A DNA stretch of 15,589 nucleotides, from contig JALTEL010000653.1 in the NCBI GenBank assembly GCA_027073945.1, positions 1 through 15,589 of the forward strand. The letters run 5' to 3'. The first letter of the stretch is position 1. Each line of letters starts with the position of its first letter. Under the pieces are notes generated by a model. It saw only the letters and a program-made list of their open reading frames with translations. It was not told where the DNA came from and did not search any database. Position numbers and translations under genes: made by a program. Source of the DNA: Caldifarciminota bacterium. GTDB lineage: Bacteria; WOR-3; Hydrothermia; UBA1063; CAJXJZ01. This document shows, in pieces, positions 6,423 through 14,419 of this stretch.

Positions 6423-9368
6423 TTGAAAGCACAGGCCTGTTCATTTAAAATATTAAAACCTATGAAATTGCTTATATTTTTTTTATTAAGCCAGAGTTCT
6501 CTCATAGAGCTCGGGAACAGATATCTGAAAAATGGCCAATATGAATCGGCCATAAAGGTTTTCTCCGAGATTTACAGGACATCCGAAGATAAGAGTGTTA
6601 GAGCTCTTGCCCTGTTTTCAAGGGCAAAAGTCAGAATCAAAATGGGTGATACACTATATGCAATTACAGACCTTGAAACGTTAAAAAAGCAGCGATTAAT
6701 GGACACTTTGTCCTTTAGAGTTTACAGCATGCTCGCAAATATTACGCCGGATACAACACGTAAGATTGATTATCTTGGAGAATTTGTGAAGCTGTATCCA
6801 GAATATCCGCAAAGACAGAGGCTTATGCAAAAAATTCTCAATCTCTGCAAAATAACCGGGGACAGCACGAGAATGTTGCATATTTTGCAAATGCTTTCTT
6901 CGGATTATGGTGGGGTGTATAGTTCGAAACTGGCACCTGTTTATTATGCAATAACTGGAGATAAGAGGATAATGCCATACTTGATTAAAAGTGATTCCTC
7001 TCTCCTGTTCAATATCTATCTGGAGCGTGGGGATACTGCAAGGGCCATTGGATTTTTGCTCACACACAGGGGTATTGATACGAAGATAAAGCTTGTAAAA
7101 TTTTTCTATCAGATAGGCGCGTATAAAAAGGCAATGGATAATAGCAGGGGGATTCTGGGACGGCGAGGTATAGCCGATGTTTATGTCGAATCAGGTGTTA
7201 AACTCGGCTATCCACCAGATTCGTTTGCAAGGCTCGTTCCATTTATAAAAGACAGTGTGCTTAAGTACTATGCCCTTTGCAGTAAAAATTTGACAAAGTA
7301 TGAACGTCTGCTCGCTGAAATACAGGACAGTAGAGTTCCATATCTGCTTTCCATTATCTACAGGACAAATAAAGATTATCTAAATCTCCTAAAAATAGTT
7401 GATAAGATTCGGTACAGAACGTATACCGATACACTGAAGGTGGAAATAGCCGATTACCTATTTCATGAGAATATGAATGCCTGGGCGCTTAAAATGCTTA
7501 ATGGAGTTCAATATTTTTATCCCATAGACTCTGTGGACGCATTGAAAAAGAAATTTGCCAGCAAAAAATTATCTCCTACCGGAATTTTATTTGCAGACTA
7601 TACTCCTTTGCAAAAAGTCAGGTATTTGTTCCAGAATGGGGACTATAACCTTGTAATTGCATATTTGAAGGGTAAGAAAATTGACAGATTTATTGCCCCC
7701 TATCTTATAAATAGTCTTATAACAGAAGGATTGATACATAAGGATAATACAATGCTTAATGAAGTGGAGAAGATGTTTAAAGTTTTCTCGCCTGCAAAGG
7801 ACAGGAGATACTATCTTTTGTTCAGGGCAAACTATCATCCTGAGAAATTTGCTCTTGATGATATAAATTATGATAAACTCGGCCCGGATGAAATTGACAA
7901 TCTGTACAAGATACTAAAGGTACTGGGCAAAGTTCAAATAATAAAGGATGTATCCGGACTTAAAAGAGCCAGGTTTTACTATTATATAGAAAAAGGCGAT
8001 TTTGATTCTACTCTTGCATATATGCCTGAGAACAGTAACGATTTTTACTATATGTTTCTCAAAAGATTTCAAAATATTATTGCGGACTCCCTTCGTCATA
8101 TAAGAAATACAAAATTTGCACCACTGCAGCGGCATGCCAGAGAAATATTTGCAATACTACTTGATGCATCATTGAGAGCAAAGGATTATGATTTTGAGAA
8201 AGATCTGCTCAGCAGGTACAGGTCTGCATTCGGTGCGGATAGTATTTTTGCAGAGTACACAACGGTGTATTTTTATGCGCAAAAGGAGTATGAAAATGCT
8301 CTGTACTGGTCGTTATTTTCAAGCTCGGAACAATCGCAGCTTTTGAGAACTAAATCTCTTGTTCATATGAATCTAATAAGTTCTCTGGTAACGGCAGCTA
8401 TGGATGATGAGGCAAGGAATCTGTTATATCTCAACATAGGTCTGTTTGACCGAATAGACCCGAATTACATTGGAGAGGAGAGTCTTTTGCCATATCTCAA
8501 ACTTGCGGTTAACACAGGGAATACGAGAAAAGGTTTTGCATTTTTGAAATTTTTGCAAAAGAATAAGCGTATAAGCAAGCAGCAGTATTATTTTTACAGG
8601 GCATACTGCAAATCTCTTAGGGCACAGCTTGATACGAGTGATATAAACAGGATAAAAGACAGGGATAAAATACGCCCCATTTTTTACAATATTGGTAAGG
8701 CTATGATGCACAGGGCACTACTGGATACGGCATTGTTCTATTTCAAATTATCCATAGGGGGTCAGGATAGTATTTGTGGCCTTGCATTTTTTAAGATTGG
8801 GACTATTTATTATATGCAAAATAAGTATAGAAAGGCTGCTATGAGTTATGAAAAGGCTGCTCGTGTACTGGATGGGCAAGACAGAGAACTGGCTCTGTTT
8901 AATGCTGCGTTGTGCGCAAAGAAAGCGCAGGATAATATAAATGCCATTAAACTATATAGCACATATCTCACATCATGTCTTGATTGTGAGAGTATCGGAG
9001 ATGCTTATCTTTCAAGGGCATTTGTGCAATTGCAGGCAGATAAGGGCAAAGATGTCACAGCTCCGCTTGATTCAGTGTCAGGTATACTGGGAGGTGAAAA
9101 CGAAGCAGAACTGCTTTACTGGATGGGAGAATCCTACCTTGCGGATTCCGCATTTAAAGAAGCCTTATCAGGATTCCTCAGAATGTATTATTTTCACAAA
9201 AACTATTCAAACTGGAGAGACACGGGAGGCTTAAATGCGGCAAGGATGTATAGGTTGCTCGGGTTCAAAAGCAGAGCAATCAGCATTTACAGGGATATAG
9301 CCGCAAGGCGGAGTGATGTGATAGGAAGACAGGCCCGAAAAGAGCTTTTGGATTTAAAAAATGAGTAA
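6423..9368 (+). CDS. Large exported tetratricopeptide-repeat protein
   Basis: A 981-residue protein of unknown specific function. The N-terminus has a basic stretch and a hydrophobic segment (MKLLIFFLLSQSSL, residues 14-27) that looks like a Sec signal peptide without a lipobox cysteine. TPR-like helix pairs begin at once (ELGNRYLKNGQYESAIKVFSEIY, about 29-51) and are clearest again near the C-terminus (about 785-960: FKIGTIYYMQNKYRKAAMSYEKA, then AALCAKKAQDNINAIKLYSTYL). The long middle is helical and TPR/SEL-like but degenerate. Such solenoids are protein-binding scaffolds, here presumably periplasmic. The start is taken as TTG 6423, because an AAAGG Shine-Dalgarno lies six bases upstream; ATG 6462 (residue 14) lacks one but would leave a more typical signal peptide. 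The stop overlaps the next start by eight bases. Partner and role cannot be told from sequence. Confidence 0.88.
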   Translation: MKAQACSFKILKPMKLLIFFLLSQSSLIELGNRYLKNGQYESAIKVFSEIYRTSEDKSVRALALFSRAKVRIKMGDTLYAITDLETLKKQRLMDTLSFRVYSMLANITPDTTRKIDYLGEFVKLYPEYPQRQRLMQKILNLCKITGDSTRMLHILQMLSSDYGGVYSSKLAPVYYAITGDKRIMPYLIKSDSSLLFNIYLERGDTARAIGFLLTHRGIDTKIKLVKFFYQIGAYKKAMDNSRGILGRRGIADVYVESGVKLGYPPDSFARLVPFIKDSVLKYYALCSKNLTKYERLLAEIQDSRVPYLLSIIYRTNKDYLNLLKIVDKIRYRTYTDTLKVEIADYLFHENMNAWALKMLNGVQYFYPIDSVDALKKKFASKKLSPTGILFADYTPLQKVRYLFQNGDYNLVIAYLKGKKIDRFIAPYLINSLITEGLIHKDNTMLNEVEKMFKVFSPAKDRRYYLLFRANYHPEKFALDDINYDKLGPDEIDNLYKILKVLGKVQIIKDVSGLKRARFYYYIEKGDFDSTLAYMPENSNDFYYMFLKRFQNIIADSLRHIRNTKFAPLQRHAREIFAILLDASLRAKDYDFEKDLLSRYRSAFGADSIFAEYTTVYFYAQKEYENALYWSLFSSSEQSQLLRTKSLVHMNLISSLVTAAMDDEARNLLYLNIGLFDRIDPNYIGEESLLPYLKLAVNTGNTRKGFAFLKFLQKNKRISKQQYYFYRAYCKSLRAQLDTSDINRIKDRDKIRPIFYNIGKAMMHRALLDTALFYFKLSIGGQDSICGLAFFKIGTIYYMQNKYRKAAMSYEKAARVLDGQDRELALFNAALCAKKAQDNINAIKLYSTYLTSCLDCESIGDAYLSRAFVQLQADKGKDVTAPLDSVSGILGGENEAELLYWMGESYLADSAFKEALSGFLRMYYFHKNYSNWRDTGGLNAARMYRLLGFKSRAISIYRDIAARRSDVIGRQARKELLDLKNE

Positions 9369-11376
9369 AATTTTATACCTTTTGATAGGTTTTAGCTTGA
9401 ATCCCGTATCACGTATTTACCACGCTAATATCAAGAAAATTCTTGTCAAAGACCATATTTTTGCATCCGGAGAATCTATCGTGTTTGAGACCGATTTAAA
9501 CGGTAATACGCTGGATTCCATTACAACGGATAAAAAAATACTTGATTTTGATATGGAAAGCGATACGCTGTATCTGCTTTTAACCGAAAATGGACAGAGC
9601 AATGATTACATCGCCGAATATGCAAAAAATTCAGGGCTCTGGCATATAGTAAACGAGAAAGCATTAAATGTTTCTTATGCCGCTTCTATTTTGGTAAAAC
9701 AAGGAAATATTCTTATTTCCTCGGATTTTTTCACATTAATACTGAACGATAAGGGAAGTTCAAAATTCAACTGGAAGTATGCATTTTTTCTGGATTCCAT
9801 GCATGTTGTCGCACTTGACTATATCGGAGATTCCATTGTGCTCGCGAGTATCCATGGTAACGGCAGCATCGCCTGCAATGCGCTGCTTCCGTTTAATGGG
9901 ATTGTAAGGGGTGCTTCAGCCTGCGATAGCGAGTATTTTCTGCTTACACAGGACTCGGGATACACAAATCTCAATGTTTACAGGCTTGATGGGAATGAGC
10001 TCGCACATTCTCTAACAATACAGATGCAGGAAGTTGGAATAAACAGCATTTTTGTTATAGATTCTCTTGTATTTTTAAATACTTCCGGCGGAACCGAGGT
10101 CTGTCAAATTACAGGAGATACAATTGAGAAACTTTTCTCTGCACAGGGCATATTCGGCAAGTCTTTTCAAAAGGCGGGCATGGATTTTCTGTTTATAGAC
10201 AATTACGGTAATGGTTACAGGTACTTGACCGATGAGAATGCCATAATCGACTATGCACTTCCTGACCGCAAAATTGATAATTTTTTTCTCTACAACGGAT
10301 ATCTGTATGTAGCATTTTCCGATAGTGTTCAGTTGTACGATGCCACTTTTCCAGCCTTTTTGAGCAAACGCAATACCCTTAATCTTGATAATGTAAAATC
10401 TCTGAGTGTTGATGCCGATACGTTTTATGTTCTTGACAATACCGGGATAAAAAAGGTATGGAATAATTCTTATAAACAATTGGTCTCGGATTCTCTCATT
10501 GAACAGGTGCTGTGGAAGGGCGGGTATGCTGTTCTTATCTACGAAGATTCCGTTTGCATTTATGACCTGCACGGTGGGGAGGAAATAAGCACCATTTCAT
10601 TGTATGATAATTACAGGGCTTATATAGATGATAATATGCTGTATGTATTTTCGTCGGCTTACACAGCCGATTCGGCGGGTTTTAGTGTCTTTGATATAAG
10701 TGATATTAAAAAGCCCGAATTTATGGGAAGGTATAAATTTGCAAACGCAATAGGCTTTGTTGTGCCGAGAGCAATTGCGTTTTCCGATTCTTTTCTTTAT
10801 GCGGCGTATGAAATTGATGTGCAGAATGTTTATTATATAGATAGATACCGCAAGCAGGGCATGCAGTTTATAAACAGCTTTTATTCAACGGGATATCTCA
10901 ATGATATGGAGATGCTGAACAGGGATACAATTGTTATTTCGGAAAGGCCTCAGTCTATGAATTACGACAGAATTTCGTTTTTGAATTTCGAAGATAGTAC
11001 CTATCAACCAGTTTTAACACTGCAGGGACTTTTTCAAAAGATGATAAAAACGTATAAATACATATTCATTTTGACAGATGAGGGTCTATTTGGCTATGAT
11101 ATTGAATATCAGGGCAGGAATATATCAACTCTTAATCCGGGTATTGTAAGTAATGAAAATCCTGATTTGGGTGTATATATGAACATATTGCGGAATAAAA
11201 TTTTCGGGCTTTCAATTATAGATATAATGGGAAGAGAGGTATACAAAAGAGAGATTACACTGTCCCCGGGACATAATTCAATAGAATTACCGCAACTTTC
11301 TGCGGGCAGATACTGGATTTGCCTCAAAAACCATAATGTAAGCTTTATACTTCCGTTTATCTATGTTAAAAAGTAA
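9361..11376 (+). CDS. Exported beta-propeller-like protein with T9SS-type C-terminal tail
   Basis: A 671-residue protein rich in short beta strands and aromatic/Asp turns, with no predicted enzyme motif. A weak signal-peptide-like segment opens it (KILYLLIGFSLNPVS). Repeated blade-like units recur throughout, such as NGYLYVAFSDSVQLYDA, ADTFYVLDNTGIKKV and an LVIVD-like repeat (VFDISDIKKPEFMGRY, residues 443-458), which suggest a propeller. The C-terminal 70 or so residues match the Por secretion (type A sorting) domain pattern: IIDIMGREVY (619-628), then a central block, ELPQLSAGRYWICL (643-656), and a basic end (IYVKK). In Bacteroidota-like bacteria that domain directs export through the outer-membrane type IX system, with the tail removed. 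The ATG overlaps the TPR stop by eight bases and the stop overlaps the next gene by 14, so all three are likely coupled. Ligand and function are unknown. Confidence 0.85.
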   Translation: MSKILYLLIGFSLNPVSRIYHANIKKILVKDHIFASGESIVFETDLNGNTLDSITTDKKILDFDMESDTLYLLLTENGQSNDYIAEYAKNSGLWHIVNEKALNVSYAASILVKQGNILISSDFFTLILNDKGSSKFNWKYAFFLDSMHVVALDYIGDSIVLASIHGNGSIACNALLPFNGIVRGASACDSEYFLLTQDSGYTNLNVYRLDGNELAHSLTIQMQEVGINSIFVIDSLVFLNTSGGTEVCQITGDTIEKLFSAQGIFGKSFQKAGMDFLFIDNYGNGYRYLTDENAIIDYALPDRKIDNFFLYNGYLYVAFSDSVQLYDATFPAFLSKRNTLNLDNVKSLSVDADTFYVLDNTGIKKVWNNSYKQLVSDSLIEQVLWKGGYAVLIYEDSVCIYDLHGGEEISTISLYDNYRAYIDDNMLYVFSSAYTADSAGFSVFDISDIKKPEFMGRYKFANAIGFVVPRAIAFSDSFLYAAYEIDVQNVYYIDRYRKQGMQFINSFYSTGYLNDMEMLNRDTIVISERPQSMNYDRISFLNFEDSTYQPVLTLQGLFQKMIKTYKYIFILTDEGLFGYDIEYQGRNISTLNPGIVSNENPDLGVYMNILRNKIFGLSIIDIMGREVYKREITLSPGHNSIELPQLSAGRYWICLKNHNVSFILPFIYVKK

Positions 11377-12316
11377 GATAAACTGGAAGCTCGTAAGATA
11401 CGGAAGTGCGGCTATCACTGTTTTTCTACTTGTGCTTCTCGTGATAAGCATAAAAAATAGAAGTGCGCATACATTCGTTGGCATACGCCTGCGTGATATT
11501 TTAATACCATTGTTACTGTGGATTATTTACATTTTTTTTGATTCCTTGAAATTGACATTTCTTGCAAGGGGCATTTCCCACAAGCTCTCGGTTTTCGGCT
11601 CTTTCAAAGTAATAAGCATCGGCATTTTTCTCGCTGCTGTCACCCCTTTTCAGGTCTCAGGCCTGCCTGTACAGGTGTATTTGTTAACCAGGTATAATAT
11701 ATCGGCAGGGGAGGGGACATCCCTTCTTATGTTGAGAGGATTTATAACCTATTCTGGCATTTTTCTGCTGACATTTCCCGCAATTAAAATGCTCGGGCAT
11801 ATTGAGAGCAATCTCATGAGGGGGGTTGTGTATTACGCTGTATTCGTGATTTTCATTGTTTTTTTCATTTACATCCTTGCCGTGTGGGAACCTGCATTTG
11901 TCAGTAAAAAAATAAAAAATAAAAAACTGCTTGATGAAATAAAAAAAATGCAGGCAAGTCTGAAACTCAGTTTTAAAGACAAAACAGGCAGGTTAAATCT
12001 GTCCATAGCATTGATTTTTACTCTGATTTCCCTTTTCTCCCTTTCGCTCATACCATATACTGTATCAAAGAGCCTCGGGCTTAATGTCAGTATGAAGAGC
12101 TCCATAAGCGGTCAAATATTCTTGCTTGGAACCCTGCTGTTTACACCTACACCCGGAGGCTCCGGTATTGCCGAAGGTGCAAGCTATGCCGTGTTCAAAA
12201 AGTACATGACGCCTGACAAAGCCCTTCCTTTTGTTTTGCTGTGGAGATTTTTTACATTTTATATTACCGCTGTTGTTGGCGGAATTCTGCTTATTTTTGA
12301 ACTTAGAAAGGAATAG
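11363..12316 (+). CDS. YbhN/UPF0104 family membrane protein (LPG synthase TM domain)
   Basis: A 317-residue polytopic inner-membrane protein with about seven or eight hydrophobic helices, the first at about residues 14-30. It matches the lysylphosphatidylglycerol synthase TM (PF03706, also called flippase-like) family: the C-terminal third contains the family hallmark TPTPGGSGIAEG (261-272), and the middle has VTPFQVSGLPVQVYLL. In MprF the domain is linked to aminoacyl-phospholipid flipping, and free-standing members occur in many bacteria and archaea with glycolipid or polyisoprenoid genes. No catalytic aminoacyltransferase domain is fused here, and no such gene is nearby. Its start lies 14 bases inside the propeller gene with no clear Shine-Dalgarno. 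Lipid substrate unknown. Confidence 0.88.
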   Translation: MLKSKINWKLVRYGSAAITVFLLVLLVISIKNRSAHTFVGIRLRDILIPLLLWIIYIFFDSLKLTFLARGISHKLSVFGSFKVISIGIFLAAVTPFQVSGLPVQVYLLTRYNISAGEGTSLLMLRGFITYSGIFLLTFPAIKMLGHIESNLMRGVVYYAVFVIFIVFFIYILAVWEPAFVSKKIKNKKLLDEIKKMQASLKLSFKDKTGRLNLSIALIFTLISLFSLSLIPYTVSKSLGLNVSMKSSISGQIFLLGTLLFTPTPGGSGIAEGASYAVFKKYMTPDKALPFVLLWRFFTFYITAVVGGILLIFELRKE

Positions 12317-12350
12317 CCTGCCTGCAGGTTATGCGTACGAAATATCTATC

Positions 12351-12379
12351 TTGCATGTTCGGAGTAAAACCAATATCAT
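12351..12379 (+). promoter_or_regulatory. Possible promoter giving a leaderless yggS transcript
   Basis: A -35 TTGCAT (12351-12356) and -10 TATCAT (12374-12379) are spaced by 17 bases in the 69-base gap after the YbhN gene. The expected transcription start falls near 12386, which is the A of the yggS ATG. No Shine-Dalgarno lies at a working distance (GGAG at 12360-12364 is too far upstream). A GC-rich palindrome, CCTGCAGG, occurs just upstream. The promoter is plausible, not certain. Confidence 0.5.
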
Positions 12380-12385
12380 AAATAT

Positions 12386-13075
12386 ATGACCGATACGGAA
12401 AAAATCACTGAAAACGTCAAAAGACTGCTCTCGGAAATTCCTGATAACATCAGTATTGTCGCTGCCGCAAAAACAAGAACAAAAGAAGAGGTACTTGCTG
12501 CGATAAATGCAGGTATAAAGATAATCGGTGAAAATTATGTGCAGGAGTCAATTCCCGTTATTGATGCCCTTGGGCATATAGCTCAATATCATTTTATAGG
12601 GCACCTGCAGAAGAACAAGGTCAAGTACGTTGTGCCGCGTTATGACATGATAGAGACCGTGGACAATTTGAAACTTGCTGTCAGGATTTCCGACTATGCT
12701 CTGAAAACAGGAAAGGTCATGCCAGTGCTGATTGAGATAAACAGCGGCAGGGAGCCCCAAAAAGCCGGTGTTTTTCCGGAGGATGCGGTTAAACTGATAG
12801 AAGGGATGAGCGGGCTTTCGGGAATAAAAATAATGGGTCTTATGACAATGGGGCCGAGGTTCGGCAATGCAGAGGATGCTCGTCCGTATTTTGTTGAAAC
12901 GAGGAAATTGTTTGACAGTATAAAGTCCATGGGGCTTGAAAATGTGCAGATGAAGTATCTTTCCATGGGCATGTCAAATTCCTATAAAATAGCCATTCAG
13001 GAGGGCGCCAATGTCGTAAGAATCGGAACATTGATATTTGGTGAAAGAAAATACGAGAATAAGGAGGATAAATGA
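12386..13075 (+). CDS. yggS: YggS/PLPBP family pyridoxal phosphate homeostasis protein
   Basis: A 229-residue single-domain PLP-binding protein of the family that holds alanine-racemase-like fold III and buffers vitamin B6 and amino- and keto-acid pools; no enzyme activity is established for it. The PLP lysine is K29 in VAAAKTR. Other family blocks are GENYVQE, HFIGHLQKNK (69-78), SGREPQKAGV, KIMGLMTMGP, KYLSMGMSNSYKIAIQEGANVVRIGT, and IFGERKY at the end. The length is normal. The ATG is preceded by no Shine-Dalgarno, fitting a leaderless start if the -10 at 12374-12379 is real. The stop overlaps the start of the peptidase gene by four bases (ATGA). Confidence 0.95.
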   Translation: MTDTEKITENVKRLLSEIPDNISIVAAAKTRTKEEVLAAINAGIKIIGENYVQESIPVIDALGHIAQYHFIGHLQKNKVKYVVPRYDMIETVDNLKLAVRISDYALKTGKVMPVLIEINSGREPQKAGVFPEDAVKLIEGMSGLSGIKIMGLMTMGPRFGNAEDARPYFVETRKLFDSIKSMGLENVQMKYLSMGMSNSYKIAIQEGANVVRIGTLIFGERKYENKEDK

Positions 13076-14418
13076 TTAAAAAAGATATAGTATCCAGGGA
13101 AATGCTTAAAAAAGCGAGGGAGTCTTTTTTGAGCAGCAATATAAACCGTCTGCTTATGGACAGTCTATCGGCCAATCCTTTAAGTAATGTTGCAATGAGC
13201 AGAGATACTGTTGTGAATATGAACTTTACCTTTTCCCATGAAATAAAAACCGGGGAAATCACAAATCAACAGCACAGCGGAAGGTGCTGGCTGTTCGCAG
13301 GCCTGAACACATTGAGAGTATTTGCACTCAGAAATATGAATCTGAAGACATTTGAATTATCTCAATCTTATCAGATGTTTTACGATAAGCTTGAAAAATC
13401 CAATCTGTTCCTTGAAAATATCATTGAGACAGCGGATAGCGATATATACAGCCGTGAGGTGATGTGGCTTCTTGCAAGCCCTGTTGCGGACGGCGGGCAA
13501 TGGGACATGTTTGTCAATCTTGTTAACAAATACGGTGTTGTACCAAAGGATATAATGCCGGAGTCCTATCACAGCAGTAATTCTTATGGAATGAACAAAA
13601 TTCTTACCGTCAAGTTGAGGGAGGATGCCAGAATACTGCGCGATATGCACAAAAATGGAAAAAGCATTGATGAAATAAGGGATAAAAAGTCCGATATGAT
13701 TGCTGAGATATACGGGATGCTGTGTATGTTTCTCGGAGTTCCGCCTCTTAGATTTGATTTTGAATACAGGGATAAGGATGATGTCTATAACAGAGATACG
13801 AATTTAACACCGCAGGATTTTTTTGAGAAATACGTGAAATTGAATCTAACGGATTACGTGAGCTTGATCAATGCACCCACCCAGGACAAGCCTTTTAACA
13901 AAATGTACACTGTAAAGTTTCTGGGCAATGTTAAAGAGGGAAGACCTGTTCTATATCTTAACACAACCTCGGATGTTTTAAAAGAGCTCAGCATGAAGCA
14001 AATTGTTGATAACCACCCTGTGTGGTTCGGGTGCGATGTGGGTCAGTTTTCCAGCAGAGAAAAGGGTATCATGGATACAGAGCTTTTTGATTATGAGGCG
14101 TTGTTCGGTGTAAAATTCAATATATCAAAGGCGGATAGGTTAAACTACGGAGAGAGCAGGCTGACGCATGCGATGGTATTCACTGGCGTGGACATTGTTG
14201 ATAACAGGCCTGTTAAGTGGAAAGTAGAAAACAGCTGGGGAGATAAGAACGGTAAAAAGGGATTTTTTGTAATGAGTGATAAATGGTTTGATGATTTTCT
14301 CTATCAGATTATTGTCAACAAAAAGTACATGTCTCCTGCGCTGTTAGAGGTCCTGGATACAAGTCCGGTGGAGCTTCCGCCATGGGACCCGATGGGCTCG
14401 CTGGCTATGTTTAAATAA
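13072..14418 (+). CDS. pepC: Bleomycin hydrolase-type aminopeptidase C (peptidase C1B)
   Basis: A 448-residue cytosolic papain-fold cysteine aminopeptidase, normal length for PepC/Blh1. These form hexameric barrels that trim peptide N-termini. The oxyanion Gln Q66 and catalytic Cys C72 lie in NQQHSGRCWLFAG (65-77), the catalytic His H366 in LTHAMVFTG, and Asn N387 in VENSWGD. The C-terminus, where family members have a self-trimming tail that sits in the active site, reads PWDPMGSLAMFK and does not end in the usual alanine or similar. A strong AGGAGG (13062-13067) lies four bases before the ATG, so although this overlaps yggS by four bases it can initiate independently. The residues of the triad are all present, so the enzyme looks active. 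Confidence 0.95.
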   Translation: MIKKDIVSREMLKKARESFLSSNINRLLMDSLSANPLSNVAMSRDTVVNMNFTFSHEIKTGEITNQQHSGRCWLFAGLNTLRVFALRNMNLKTFELSQSYQMFYDKLEKSNLFLENIIETADSDIYSREVMWLLASPVADGGQWDMFVNLVNKYGVVPKDIMPESYHSSNSYGMNKILTVKLREDARILRDMHKNGKSIDEIRDKKSDMIAEIYGMLCMFLGVPPLRFDFEYRDKDDVYNRDTNLTPQDFFEKYVKLNLTDYVSLINAPTQDKPFNKMYTVKFLGNVKEGRPVLYLNTTSDVLKELSMKQIVDNHPVWFGCDVGQFSSREKGIMDTELFDYEALFGVKFNISKADRLNYGESRLTHAMVFTGVDIVDNRPVKWKVENSWGDKNGKKGFFVMSDKWFDDFLYQIIVNKKYMSPALLEVLDTSPVELPPWDPMGSLAMFK

Positions 14419-14419
14419 A

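Noticed and set aside
12314..12335. Terminator after the YbhN gene
   Set aside because: The CCTGC/GCAGG stem has a loop of only about two bases when fully paired and no U tract follows.
13072..14418. Secreted or pathogenicity-type cysteine protease
   Set aside because: No signal peptide, and the motif set and length fit the cytosolic bleomycin hydrolase/PepC family.
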